Part shown: one piece after another, positions 1-7,400 of the stretch | Numbering within the stretch: position 1 is the stretch's first letter | Layout of the letters: each line of letters begins with the position of its first letter | Virus record (IMG/VR): IMGVR_UViG_3300042450_000746 | Span: 1-49,963 of that record | Length of the DNA: 49,963 nucleotides | DNA from: a virus | Direction: 5' to 3' (one strand) | Position numbers and translations under genes: made by a program | The notes under the pieces: generated by a model | The model's input: the letters and a program-made list of their open reading frames with translations, nothing else | Told to the model about the DNA's origin: nothing | Databases searched by the model: none

Positions 1-341
1 TCTTGTGGAATTATTATAGAGATTTAAAAGTATTCGAATCAATAAAACAGAAAATAAATGGCAGATTGTTTGTGATCCCTATGGAACAAATTCGTGAAGA
101 ATTATGTCTTTGGCCCAGCACACACGCTTACGGCACATATCGGGTAGCGTCACTTGAGAATGCTTTATTTTTTAACAAAATAATAAATCAATTACATAAT
201 TCTCAACTATTTGCAACTACAGATTGTTGTTTATACGATTTTAAAACGGAAAAAACTACATTACCACATGGACATTTAAATGAGGATGCTCATAAATCTT
301 TCGCCGAACAGCTTTACAAAGAGCATGTTATTATCAACTAA
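1..341 (+). CDS. SGNH/GDSL-hydrolase-like protein, C-terminal part (5' end outside window)
   Basis: Open reading frame running in from the left edge and ending at a TAA at 339-341; only about 113 C-terminal residues are visible. Near the end, HGHLNEDAHKSFAEQL resembles block V of SGNH hydrolases, where the catalytic His sits in a short HLN-x-x-(G/A)H segment followed by an amphipathic helix. The catalytic Ser block is not in the window, so an esterase role is inferred only. It is one of two plus-strand genes and converges with the methyltransferase gene. The TTG at 3 is probably not the true start. Confidence 0.55.
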   Translation, partial: LWNYYRDLKVFESIKQKINGRLFVIPMEQIREELCLWPSTHAYGTYRVASLENALFFNKIINQLHNSQLFATTDCCLYDFKTEKTTLPHGHLNEDAHKSFAEQLYKEHVIIN

Positions 342-363
342 CCAGAATAGAGAAATTGTTCTG

Positions 364-1014
364 CTATAATTTAATTAATGGATTTGTTATTATTGCACAT
401 AGATCAAGTTTCCAGAGTCCGTTGTGTTCGATATTAAAATAGACTAATTCTAAATGATGTTCTTTGGCAAATCTGTTGGCACACTTGTTAATATGTTCAT
501 ACATACAATCGTCGACAAATATAATACCGGGCTTCATGTTCGCATAACAATATTCTAAGTCAGTTTTTAAAACTTCGTCCTTATGGCTACCATCGAGTAT
601 TATACAACTCATTTGAGAAATATCAACATTATGCACTACATCTGTAATTAACGTAATATTATCGCACTCTTTTTTATACAATTTTTGAATATGTCTAAAA
701 GATGCGGGCTCTAACATAAGTTCGGGATACTTCGATCGTAGGTGCATTAAATGATCTGAGAGACCTTTCATTGCGAAGTATTCTTCAAAGTTGCTAGGGT
801 CAACGGTTGTTATTGAATTGCTTGGGAATTCTTTTGCTAGTATATATGTAGTGCCGCCTGCAAATGTTCCAATTTCTAATATTTGTGTTAACTTATAATC
901 ATTGATTGCTTTGATAATAGGTGTTAACTTATTCATGGGCATCAACGACATTGGTCGAGATGTTAAAATCTCTATTACTTCTTTTTCTACAGATGAATCA
1001 TCGACTCTATACAT
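364..1014 (-). CDS. Class I SAM-dependent methyltransferase (Methyltransf_24-like)
   Basis: About 216 aa with a Rossmann-type SAM-binding motif ILEIGTFAGGTT followed by an acidic end of strand 2 (TTVDPSN), and a later IILDGSHK and GIIFVDDC. This is the layout of the Methyltransf_24 group, which often modifies small molecules or sugars. The substrate is unknown. I chose the ATG at 1014; a TTG at 1029 is possible, and neither has a clear ribosome site. It converges with the SGNH-like gene, so the pair may belong to a surface or sugar-modifying accessory module continuing left of the window. Confidence 0.7.
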   Translation of the reverse strand: MYRVDDSSVEKEVIEILTSRPMSLMPMNKLTPIIKAINDYKLTQILEIGTFAGGTTYILAKEFPSNSITTVDPSNFEEYFAMKGLSDHLMHLRSKYPELMLEPASFRHIQKLYKKECDNITLITDVVHNVDISQMSCIILDGSHKDEVLKTDLEYCYANMKPGIIFVDDCMYEHINKCANRFAKEHHLELVYFNIEHNGLWKLDLCAIITNPLIKL

Positions 1015-1042
1015 AAGTAAATCTAACAATGCTTTTAATCAT

Positions 1043-1348
1043 CTAGAACAATTTATTAGTTTCGCTGGCAATATCAGTTTTCAAGCGGGTCACATCAACT
1101 TTAAAATCGATCTTTTTGATTTCATCCTTGTATTCTTGGAGTGTGTTAAGCAATACGTCAGCGATGCTTTCGGAAGTTTGTTTAGTCAATTCATTTTTTA
1201 CATCGATTTCCCATACTCTGCCATCTATAAAATCCAGTCGTACTGAATCCAGATAGGCTACCGGCATGGTATTCATGTAGAGATCTTCAAAAACCTCCGG
1301 CCATTCTTTTACAAGATGGCGCGGAGGTTTGAACAAGGGATTAGGCAT
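1043..1348 (-). CDS. Conserved phage hypothetical protein
   Basis: 101 aa, charged, with no membrane segment or motif that I recognise. It begins MPNPLFKPPRHLVKEWPE and has a C-terminal helical, Lys-rich half. Its start overlaps the end of the upstream gene by 8 bases, so it is translated as part of the same small operon (3209 down to 1043). The position in a run of small proteins between a late promoter and a methyltransferase gives no functional clue. Confidence 0.6.
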   Translation of the reverse strand: MPNPLFKPPRHLVKEWPEVFEDLYMNTMPVAYLDSVRLDFIDGRVWEIDVKNELTKQTSESIADVLLNTLQEYKDEIKKIDFKVDVTRLKTDIASETNKLF

Positions 1349-1991
1349 CAGCAGTTTCTTCTACCTTTTTAACTTTTTTAACAGTGGGATCGAGTTCTTC
1401 CGCTTCTTTGCGTAATCTTGCTGCTTCTTTATACATAGCATCAGCTTGGCTACGATATGATTTTGCTAGATCCTTGTCAGTTAGTACAGCATCGGTTGCG
1501 GCCTGCGCTCGTATAGGAGCAGGTATATCTGAATCTACCGCAGGAATCGTATCATTTACTGTGGCTGCATTTTTAACTTCAGCTTTAGCAGACGGAGCAC
1601 CTGCTACAAATGTGCATAGATCATCTACGGTGCAGTTTTTCTGTTCTGCTATCAGCGTGTTAAGATTAGCCAACAGCACAGTATCGTTGGTAGTAGGTGT
1701 CATCATTACAGCATCTGTGGCTACTTTAATCAATCTGCCATCTGCTTGCATGGCCCGCAACATAGGTCTACCATCCGGGAATGGGCGTATGTGCATGATT
1801 TCGCCAAACTCAAATGCATCCTGCGCTTGTTCTGTTTCTACCAAAGTCATAATCGAATCATGATATTGATCTGGCAGTTGAGCTACAGGTAATACTAGAG
1901 CCATGTTTGACTCTCCGGGCAACGTTCTAAACACTACCAATACCTTGGCACCTGTGTTTTGAATTCTACCTATGTGTTTAAGGCTTTTCAT
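1341..1991 (-). CDS. Conserved phage hypothetical protein with Ala-rich linker
   Basis: 216 aa. The N-terminal ~115 residues look like a compact folded domain (starts MKSLKHIGRIQNTGAKVLVV). They are followed by an Ala/Asp-rich low-complexity linker (about 135-175) and a highly charged helical tail ending in KKVKKVEETADA. The start ATG lies directly after the TAA of the preceding gene, consistent with coupled translation. The family seems common in T4-like marine phages but I know no function; a structural or late-gene role would fit the late promoters upstream. Confidence 0.65.
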   Translation of the reverse strand: MKSLKHIGRIQNTGAKVLVVFRTLPGESNMALVLPVAQLPDQYHDSIMTLVETEQAQDAFEFGEIMHIRPFPDGRPMLRAMQADGRLIKVATDAVMMTPTTNDTVLLANLNTLIAEQKNCTVDDLCTFVAGAPSAKAEVKNAATVNDTIPAVDSDIPAPIRAQAATDAVLTDKDLAKSYRSQADAMYKEAARLRKEAEELDPTVKKVKKVEETADA

Positions 1992-2231
1992 TTAGGCTTC
2001 CTTTTTAGATACAGCTTCAAGGAAGGAATTTAGTTTGTTGAAACTTTTACCAACTGCTTCCAATTCTGCTGCTTTGAACGCTCCTCTGCTTGTTGCAACT
2101 TCGATGATATTTTTTACGGCTAACAGATCGCTGATATTTAAATCAGGACCTTGTGCTGCAGGTGCTTCTGTTGCCGCAGGCGCTGCTTGGGCTGGTGTCT
2201 CTACGACTTGATCTTTAACTTCTTCTGACAT
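1992..2231 (-). CDS. Small conserved phage protein, disordered N-terminus
   Basis: 79 aa starting at the ATG at 2231, chosen because an AAGGAG-type site lies 6-7 bases upstream and the ATG overlaps the previous stop as TAATG. A longer frame exists but lacks these signals. Residues 1-32 are Ala/Pro/Glu-rich and probably disordered. Residues 33-79 (DLNISDLLAVKNIIEVATSR and following) form a predicted helical domain found in many T4-like marine phages. Function unknown. Confidence 0.7.
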   Translation of the reverse strand: MSEEVKDQVVETPAQAAPAATEAPAAQGPDLNISDLLAVKNIIEVATSRGAFKAAELEAVGKSFNKLNSFLEAVSKKEA

Positions 2232-2500
2232 TAGTTTCTCCTTAGATGTGGGCATGCAAGCATGAAATAGGTTAATTCTTTTTGATCTTCAAAACCTACG
2301 AAATGCGAAGATCTTAAATTTCCACTCTGGTCTAGAGCAGGTTTTTTGCAGATATAATATCTGCCCTTGAGTTTGACTTTGATCCAATCTTCGATGCCTT
2401 CAAATATTTCAGATTCTGAAATATTCAATTCAGTGAAATGTGGGGCCACAGTCTTCAGCTTTCGCTGTTGTAGTACGTCCATTGGATTAAGGTCAAACAT
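2231..2500 (-). CDS. Conserved phage hypothetical protein behind a late promoter
   Basis: 89 aa with a mixed alpha/beta look and a C-terminal MLACPHLRRN. A perfect T4-type late box TATAAATA lies 8 bases before the ATG, so the late transcript would begin almost at the start codon. No Shine-Dalgarno sequence is visible in the short leader. An in-frame ATG at residue 7 is an alternative start. Function unknown; the promoter suggests late, virion-related expression for this gene and the three after it. Confidence 0.65.
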   Translation of the reverse strand: MFDLNPMDVLQQRKLKTVAPHFTELNISESEIFEGIEDWIKVKLKGRYYICKKPALDQSGNLRSSHFVGFEDQKELTYFMLACPHLRRN

Positions 2501-2508
2501 AGTGAAAA

Positions 2509-2516
2509 TATTTATA
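2509..2516 (-). promoter_or_regulatory. T4-type late promoter box TATAAATA
   Basis: Exact match to the T4 late promoter element TATAAATA on the minus strand, 8 bases before the ATG at 2500. T4 late promoters need only this extended -10 box, read by RNA polymerase with the phage late sigma factor gp55. The predicted start lies about 6 bases downstream, giving an mRNA with almost no leader. Confidence 0.7.
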
Positions 2517-2524
2517 CAGGGGGA

Positions 2525-2923
2525 TTACTCGGGGGTAGATTCTTGGCTAAGTCTTTTACTCATGGCTCGATTGTGTCCTAGCTTTCTAACATCTCCACTA
2601 AGAAGATATAACTCAAATGCAGCTTTTTCTTTCATTACTATAATGTGTTTTTTATTAACAAAGAAAGGAGAATCAATGTAGTTATCTAACCAAAGCAGCA
2701 CCTGCGGAGTGAATGCAAATTCTTTGGGAAATTCTATTTTGTAGGTTTTAATTTTGGCATATTTCTCAATGAATTCGAGAGCCTGTTCAGTTAATCTTAA
2801 ACCACCTTGATCTTTTTTCCTAAAACTCCACCACCATACAGCTTTGTAGTCTTTGATGTTTTTTTCATTAACCGGTAATTCTGCTGCCTGCAAGAACGCC
2901 TTGGTGTAGGCATCTTTGTTCAT
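2525..2923 (-). CDS. Conserved phage hypothetical protein
   Basis: 132 aa when started at the ATG at 2923 (MNKDAYTKAF), two bases after the upstream TGA. The longer frame would overlap the neighbour by 41 bases. It contains a Trp-rich VWWWSFRK segment near residue 30, LWLDNYIDSPFFV near residue 88, and a C-terminal basic stretch with MSKRLSQ. The regular basic/aromatic pattern could suit nucleic acid binding, but no motif shows it. It is coupled to the 94-aa gene before it under the late promoter at 3237. Confidence 0.65.
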   Translation of the reverse strand: MNKDAYTKAFLQAAELPVNEKNIKDYKAVWWWSFRKKDQGGLRLTEQALEFIEKYAKIKTYKIEFPKEFAFTPQVLLWLDNYIDSPFFVNKKHIIVMKEKAAFELYLLSGDVRKLGHNRAMSKRLSQESTPE

Positions 2924-2924
2924 G

Positions 2925-3209
2925 TCATTTAATCTCTTCACCTGCAGTGAGTTTATATACAGCAAAGTCTTTGGTCTTGAACAATCGATTTAATTTCTTT
3001 GCCAGATTATGTGCATGACCTGGATTTGAAAATGAGACTTTTTTATATTTTGGTCCGGGATAGCTGGCTACCAAACTACCGCTCTTGAGATTGAAAGGTT
3101 GGCCGTTATAGAACACAGCCCAGATAGCTTCTGAATCGAGAATTTGCTCAACCTTGTAGGTTTCTTTGTTAGCATATTCTAAAAGAATTTTAGGTTTGGG
3201 TCTACTCAT
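2925..3209 (-). CDS. Conserved phage hypothetical protein, first gene of a late unit
   Basis: 94 aa, basic, rich in beta-type residues (KILLEYANKETYKVEQIL at the N-terminus). The ATG at 3209 has an AGGA site about 9 bases upstream and is preceded by a perfect TATAAATA late box at 3237-3244. It heads the unit containing the 132-aa gene. I recognise no family with a known function. Confidence 0.65.
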   Translation of the reverse strand: MSRPKPKILLEYANKETYKVEQILDSEAIWAVFYNGQPFNLKSGSLVASYPGPKYKKVSFSNPGHAHNLAKKLNRLFKTKDFAVYKLTAGEEIK

Positions 3210-3236
3210 ATACGTGTTCCTAATTAACCACGTATA

Positions 3237-3244
3237 TATTTATA
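3237..3244 (-). promoter_or_regulatory. T4-type late promoter box TATAAATA
   Basis: Perfect TATAAATA on the minus strand in the 40-base gap between the genes ending at 3250 and starting at 3209. It leaves about 20 bases of leader containing an AGGA ribosome site, the normal arrangement for a T4-type late gene. Confidence 0.75.
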
Positions 3245-3249
3245 TCTTT

Positions 3250-3498
3250 TTAGAACTTGCCGCCGTCGAATTTTACGTCTATTTGAGTGGTTGATTCTTT
3301 GATTGCTGCCAGCATTTGATGTATTTCGCCCACAGTCTTGCTTAGTTTAGCAGACATGAGTGCCAGTTCTGTGGTCAGATCACGTGCTTCTTGTAAACTA
3401 ATGCGTATTTCTTTTTGTTGACTGCGTTCAGCTACTTGAATTCTCTGCAACAGTTTCTGTATAGTGGGCAGTGTATCTGGTAGATTATTTTGCAACAT
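3250..3498 (-). CDS. Small helical phage protein, unknown
   Basis: 82 aa, almost entirely helical with heptad-like spacing of Leu/Ile and alternating charge (IQKLLQRIQVAERSQQKEIR and following), so a coiled coil is likely. It overlaps the end of the upstream gene by 14 bases. It ends just before the late promoter at 3237 and closes the unit that starts with the exonuclease region. No function can be assigned. Confidence 0.6.
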   Translation of the reverse strand: MLQNNLPDTLPTIQKLLQRIQVAERSQQKEIRISLQEARDLTTELALMSAKLSKTVGEIHQMLAAIKESTTQIDVKFDGGKF

Positions 3499-3961
3499 TA
3501 GCCAATACCTGTTTCATTTCTAATTCTGTTTTGAACGGACCTTTATATGGATATCGTTCCAGTGTGATTTTTTTTGGACAAAAACTTTTAACCCATCCTT
3601 TGTCAAATTTTATACAGTAGTAACCTGCACAGTATAGACTCTTGGAATCGCTGCTCTTGGTGAATAGCGGCAGTTTCTTACGAATATCAAACATGGCATT
3701 GTGAGGTTCGGCACTGGTGGAGTATCCATGAACCTCATTAGGTAGAGCTGTGTCGGCTTCCTTGACAATTTTTACTGTGAAAAACTTTTTACCAAACTGA
3801 CGAGTTAGACTGTCTTTGGTTTCGTAAATTTTCACACCCGACTCGTTGCTCATAAAAAATCTATTGTCGTCGTCTTTTCTCAGAGTGGCAATCTTCTCAC
3901 CGTTCTCCTCTACGATCCAAAATTTATTTGCTATGATAGGTTTAGCATGTATATCTGTCAT
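3485..3961 (-). CDS. Conserved phage hypothetical protein following the exonuclease gene
   Basis: 158 aa with a beta-rich, Lys-rich sequence (begins MTDIHAKPIIANKFWIVEEN). A segment CAGYYCIKFDKGWVKSFCPK holds three Cys without a clear metal-binding spacing. The start overlaps the end of the exonuclease gene as ATGA, so the two are translationally coupled and perhaps work in the same pathway. Function unknown. Confidence 0.65.
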   Translation of the reverse strand: MTDIHAKPIIANKFWIVEENGEKIATLRKDDDNRFFMSNESGVKIYETKDSLTRQFGKKFFTVKIVKEADTALPNEVHGYSTSAEPHNAMFDIRKKLPLFTKSSDSKSLYCAGYYCIKFDKGWVKSFCPKKITLERYPYKGPFKTELEMKQVLANVAK

Positions 3962-4944
3962 TGTGTATACCTCGCATTAAGTGGTTCTGCATAACTCTGT
4001 GCCTGATCAGCAATCTTTTTCAAGTCCCACAAATTACAGAACTTGATCAATCTTATACCTACTTGACTCACATTCTTTTGTTCGGCGGTTGCAGTAGAAA
4101 TGGTATTTGTAATTATTTCTTTGATGTTATCTGGCTGATGACTTAGATCAATCAGTCGACGATTGCGTTCATAATCTTCTAAGACTCTATGTTCTTTGCC
4201 TTCGTGATCGGACCATCTCTGTAACATGAGATTGTTCCACGCAAATCCTTTGCTTTTACGATCTTCGAACGCTTCACTAAGACCCACTTTTTTGCTTGTG
4301 CCTTTAGTACGCACACCTGGATACGCTGAGAAGACATTATCACTGGTATCACCACGCATGCATTTTTCGAACAACAGCCATTCTGGGTTAGGTGCAGGCT
4401 TAGGCTCTTGTGTTTTTTTGTCAATGATAGGTTTGCCTTTGTCATCAAATATTCCTTTGTCAGTGATAACATGTTCCATAACACCATTGTATTGTGTGAC
4501 ATTGGGTGCAATCAATTGAACGAAGTCTGTGTCTGTGCTGATGATCACATGTTTGTCATTTGGATGTGTTTGTATCCACCCTGCAATTAAATCATCAGCT
4601 TCTAGTTGCGGATTTTGCAAAACAGTGCAGTTAGTCTTTTCTGCAATAAATTCTTTGAACGTGTCAAATGCTTCCCAGAAGATTTTGTCTTCTTCTTGTT
4701 CTTTTTCTGTGTGTGCGGCACGAGCATCTGAACGATTACGCTTGTAAGGAGCATAGTAGTCCTTGCGCCACGATCTACCCTCTAAACAGAAGATAACATG
4801 ACTACCTTCGAACTGCTGCCATGCTTTGCGAATACTGTTTAATGTGATGTGAAATGCCATGCCTAGTTTGATATCAGCGTCACCGTTGATAACGTGACGA
4901 GCACGAAAGAATGTGTTTGCTGTATCAACTAAGATATAATTCAT
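3958..4944 (-). CDS. rnh: RNase H / 5'-3' flap exonuclease (T4 Rnh-like)
   Basis: 328 aa, close to T4 RNase H (305 aa), of the FEN-1/5'-nuclease family that removes RNA primers from Okazaki fragments. Visible acidic active-site segments are ILVDTANTFFRARH at the N-terminus, LEADDLIAGW (about residue 120), the STDTDFVQL pair and MRGDTSDNVF, where aspartates bind two Mg ions. The basic region WRKDYYAPYKRNRSDAR matches the DNA-binding arch. It is coupled to both neighbours by ATGA overlaps. Substrate details are inferred from the family. Confidence 0.92.
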   Translation of the reverse strand: MNYILVDTANTFFRARHVINGDADIKLGMAFHITLNSIRKAWQQFEGSHVIFCLEGRSWRKDYYAPYKRNRSDARAAHTEKEQEEDKIFWEAFDTFKEFIAEKTNCTVLQNPQLEADDLIAGWIQTHPNDKHVIISTDTDFVQLIAPNVTQYNGVMEHVITDKGIFDDKGKPIIDKKTQEPKPAPNPEWLLFEKCMRGDTSDNVFSAYPGVRTKGTSKKVGLSEAFEDRKSKGFAWNNLMLQRWSDHEGKEHRVLEDYERNRRLIDLSHQPDNIKEIITNTISTATAEQKNVSQVGIRLIKFCNLWDLKKIADQAQSYAEPLNARYTQ

Positions 4945-5384
4945 AGATTATCTTTCTTCACTGTTTTAATATCAATTACGCCTGTGTTTACAGGACCGCC
5001 GAAATCGCCATCGACTACTACATTGGCACACAGTTCACGGAACCAACGATCTATAATTTCTTCGTCTTTGTCTCCGTCCTCACCATATCCCTCTTGCTTT
5101 AATTTTAACACAAAAAGGTCGTTCCAGTCAAGCTCAAAAAAGCCATTACGAACATTATCTTTGTTGACATGTGTTTCGATTACGCCTACCCACGGTTCTT
5201 TTTTACGTGTTGCACGTTCTTTTGGAGATAATTTGGCCTGTGCCTCTGCTTCTGTAGCACGTTCGGCAGCTTCAGTGGCTGCTTTGGCTGTTTCAGAGGC
5301 TTGTGCTGCAATGCCTATTGATCGTTCTGCTTCTGCTCTGATCTTGTCAATACCAAATAATTTTTCAATCCATTTATTCATCAT
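4941..5384 (-). CDS. Small protein with N-terminal coiled coil
   Basis: 147 aa when started at the ATG at 5384, which overlaps the queE stop as ATGA; an ATG at 5393 would add three residues. Residues ~15-55 are Ala/Glu/Arg-rich heptads (AAQASETAKAATEAAERATE), a clear coiled coil. The C-terminal half is acidic with DLFVLKLKQEGYGEDGDKDE. It sits between queE and the RNase H gene. No known function. Confidence 0.65.
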   Translation of the reverse strand: MMNKWIEKLFGIDKIRAEAERSIGIAAQASETAKAATEAAERATEAEAQAKLSPKERATRKKEPWVGVIETHVNKDNVRNGFFELDWNDLFVLKLKQEGYGEDGDKDEEIIDRWFRELCANVVVDGDFGGPVNTGVIDIKTVKKDNL

Positions 5385-6235
5385 GTTCCCCATTCATTTT
5401 TAAACAATGGCACCTGCAATCTGTCTGAATATCTCAGTCCATGTTTCATTGCCAGTTCTGCTACTCTGCGGTTATTTAGTGTGTATACACTTTCAACCCC
5501 GCCCACAGGCATGAGATAAACATTACCAGTGAAACCTTCTGCACGATAGATATCCACAGCTTCTAGAGCTTCTTCTGCATCACCTTCAGTGGCCACTACT
5601 AATTTGAGATATACATGACCAGCTTCTTGATATTCACAGACTATGTCTGGGCGTATAGCTTCACTAGGCTGTTCTCCTGAACAACTGAGTTTGGCACTGA
5701 CCGAGAATGTAACTTCTCTACTGGCAAAAGGAGGATTCTGTGCCCATTCTTGTAGATATTTTTTAAACTCCGGAGTTAGCTTTTGAGTACCGTTGGTTTC
5801 AAAAGTAATTTCTTTAAGACCTGTCATACTCAGATGATTCAACAGATCCGGATAAGCACGTTGCCAACCTAACAACGGTTCACCGCCAGTGATAACCAAG
5901 TGTTCATCTTCCCAACGCTTGTAAGGTAATATTTCCATGATGCGTTCTGCAATCGCATCAGTTGTTAGCATGGGCGAAAGATCTTTGAATCTAGGATCCC
6001 AGCTGGCATAGCTATCACAACCTGTGCTTACTAATGGTAAGTCTTGATATTTAAAAAACTTCTTAATATCGGCCGCAATAAAATCACGCTCCTTGCTTTG
6101 TTCACCACGTGACATACCAAAGCCGTCACAAGTAAAGTTACATCCAAACGTGCGTAAGAACACACTAGGGACACCCATATATCGGCCTTCGCCTTGTATG
6201 CTGTAAAAAAGTTCTGCTATTTTTATTTTGCTCAT
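5381..6235 (-). CDS. queE: 7-carboxy-7-deazaguanine synthase (radical SAM)
   Basis: 284 aa. QueE turns 6-carboxytetrahydropterin into 7-carboxy-7-deazaguanine (CDG). The N-terminal FYSIQGEGRYMGVPSVFLR is the QueE signature. The cluster cysteines appear to be C32, C36 and C73 (FGCNFTCDGFG, then TGCDSYASWD after an insert), a phage-type spacing rather than the classic CxxxCxxC. VITGGEPLLGW is the SAM-binding GGEP motif. With folE, the QueD-like gene and dpdA elsewhere in the window this forms a deazaguanine pathway. I see no queC here, so the nitrile step must be done by the host, lie outside the window, or be skipped. Confidence 0.93.
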   Translation of the reverse strand: MSKIKIAELFYSIQGEGRYMGVPSVFLRTFGCNFTCDGFGMSRGEQSKERDFIAADIKKFFKYQDLPLVSTGCDSYASWDPRFKDLSPMLTTDAIAERIMEILPYKRWEDEHLVITGGEPLLGWQRAYPDLLNHLSMTGLKEITFETNGTQKLTPEFKKYLQEWAQNPPFASREVTFSVSAKLSCSGEQPSEAIRPDIVCEYQEAGHVYLKLVVATEGDAEEALEAVDIYRAEGFTGNVYLMPVGGVESVYTLNNRRVAELAMKHGLRYSDRLQVPLFKNEWGT

Positions 6236-6241
6236 AGTTTA

Positions 6242-6406
6242 TTATACACTCTTTTTTTGTAATTGCCAAGAGCCATTGCCCTGATCTAGCCATTCTAATG
6301 TGTCGCCTTCGCCCCAACCTTGCAGATCCAATACTTCCTGTGGTATTGGCATAATGAGATCACCAGTATCGGGATCTTCTTCAAGAGTAACTGTCCATCG
6401 AGTCAT
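6242..6406 (-). CDS. Mini AbrB/SpoVT-like swapped-hairpin protein (54 aa)
   Basis: 54 aa, found by reading the gap between queE and the next gene. It starts MTRWTVTLEEDPDTGDLIMP and continues with IPQEVLDLQGWGEGDTLEW and a short C-terminal strand. The pattern of strand, then PIPQEVLD-x-x-GW-x-(E)GD-x-LEW is that of AbrB/MazE-type beta-hairpin DNA-binding domains. The ATG overlaps the upstream TGA as ATGA. It could be a small transcription factor or an antitoxin-like protein; no toxin partner is seen. Confidence 0.7.
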   Translation of the reverse strand: MTRWTVTLEEDPDTGDLIMPIPQEVLDLQGWGEGDTLEWLDQGNGSWQLQKKSV

Positions 6407-6585
6407 GTTATCATTCCTGGTTGTGATCTACGCTTACGACATTCTTGTTTTACTTCATTAGGAACATCAGGATGCCATTCGGATATACTGCAATCGTATA
6501 CCTTATATTCTGGCACGTCTACTTGAGAAAGAAAGAGAATCCAAAGCACACAGGCAACAACAAACCCAATGATGTATTTCTTCAT
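6403..6585 (-). CDS. Small single-span membrane protein
   Basis: 60 aa from the ATG at 6585, which overlaps the upstream stop as ATGA. Residues ~4-21 (KYIIGFVVACVLWILFLS) form one hydrophobic segment after MKK, either a signal anchor or an uncleaved signal peptide. A polar tail with two Cys would lie outside the cytoplasm. It might act at the host membrane during infection; nothing more specific is visible. Confidence 0.65.
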   Translation of the reverse strand: MKKYIIGFVVACVLWILFLSQVDVPEYKVYDCSISEWHPDVPNEVKQECRKRRSQPGMIT

Positions 6586-6788
6586 ATTCTGTCGCTTAAC
6601 AATATTTTGCACAGCATGGCATCATGTTCGTGATAAAATTTAAATGTCATTTGATCTGTTTCTGGATGACTAGTGTATCGATCGCCTGGCAAGCCAAAGT
6701 GTTCCAACACCATGGCACAGGTTTCATTCCACCAAAATCCAGTTTGTTCTTTTTTCCAAGGAACTAAAATTGTTTTTAGATCAGACAC
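6582..6788 (-). CDS. Small hypothetical protein (GTG start)
   Basis: 68 aa beginning at GTG 6788, with a GAG-rich stretch upstream. The sequence MSDLKTILVPWKKEQTGFWW with later DQMTFKFYHEHDAMLCKILL suggests a small alpha/beta domain. It lies between the HIT gene (10-base gap) and the small membrane protein (ATGA overlap). No family recognised. Confidence 0.6.
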   Translation of the reverse strand: MSDLKTILVPWKKEQTGFWWNETCAMVLEHFGLPGDRYTSHPETDQMTFKFYHEHDAMLCKILLSDRI

Positions 6789-6798
6789 AATATCTCAC

Positions 6799-7176
6799 TC
6801 ATTTTTTATAATTACCTTTTTCTGGAATAACATGTCTGACACCGCCTGTGGGGTCTTCCATGTCACCTTTGCGTCGAGGAATCAAATGAACATGTGGATA
6901 CGGCACAGTCTGTCCAGCAGCTTCGCCCCAATTAAGGCCAATATTGAATCCATCCCACTCACCATTTTTAACCTTTGCCTGCCCTACTCTCAGAGCATCA
7001 GCAAAACAATCTTCAATAACTCCCACAGCTGAATATTTAGGCACAAACAACAAGTGACCGTCTGTTACAGGATACTTGTCTTTAAAAACAACCACATGAA
7101 AGTCGTCTTGTACAACATCGTTCCATGGTGCCTGCCCTGCATCACGTGCATCGTCTAACGAATAATGTAAGTTCAT
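6799..7176 (-). CDS. HIT-family hydrolase (Ap4A/GalT-like fold)
   Basis: 125 aa with the histidine triad region QTVPYPHVHLIPRR at residues ~86-99 and the upstream GHLLFVPK and VGQAKVK helix of bacterial HIT proteins. The motif reads H-x-H, then Leu-Ile-Pro-Arg-Arg where most HIT proteins have another His, so the third His appears replaced. Members hydrolyse dinucleoside polyphosphates or nucleoside phosphoramidates; the phage substrate is unknown. Coupled with the 75-aa gene upstream (ATGA). Confidence 0.85.
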   Translation of the reverse strand: MNLHYSLDDARDAGQAPWNDVVQDDFHVVVFKDKYPVTDGHLLFVPKYSAVGVIEDCFADALRVGQAKVKNGEWDGFNIGLNWGEAAGQTVPYPHVHLIPRRKGDMEDPTGGVRHVIPEKGNYKK

Positions 7177-7400
7177 CGTTTATATTCCTTTCTTTCTGTA
7201 GGTAGGTCATCTTCTCGTACAACAAACTCACGGCCGCCTAGACTGCCTGCAAATGCTTTAGTGCGTTCCATATAAACTAATCGTAGTTTAAGAGTTTGAA
7301 ATGCAACATCTAAAAATGCCTTGGGCTTATAACCTAGAACATGCATATCAAAATCTTTACCTGCGTCAGTGCAATGAACTTTAATCTTAGAATCGATCAT
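7173..7400 (-). CDS. Small hypothetical protein
   Basis: 75 aa from the ATG at 7400 (MIDSKIKVHCTDAG), whose ATGA overlap with the phosphoribosyltransferase stop supports this start over one eight codons earlier. It is basic, with a central helix KAFLDVAFQTLKLRLVYMER and an acidic/basic C-terminus. No motif recognised. It lies between two nucleotide-metabolism genes. Confidence 0.6.
   Translation of the reverse strand: MIDSKIKVHCTDAGKDFDMHVLGYKPKAFLDVAFQTLKLRLVYMERTKAFAGSLGGREFVVREDDLPTERKEYKR

Noticed and set aside
343-363. CAGAA...TTCTG hairpin between the convergent genes at the left end
   Set aside because: The stem is only 5 bp, AT-rich, and has no T-run, so it is too weak to call a terminator.
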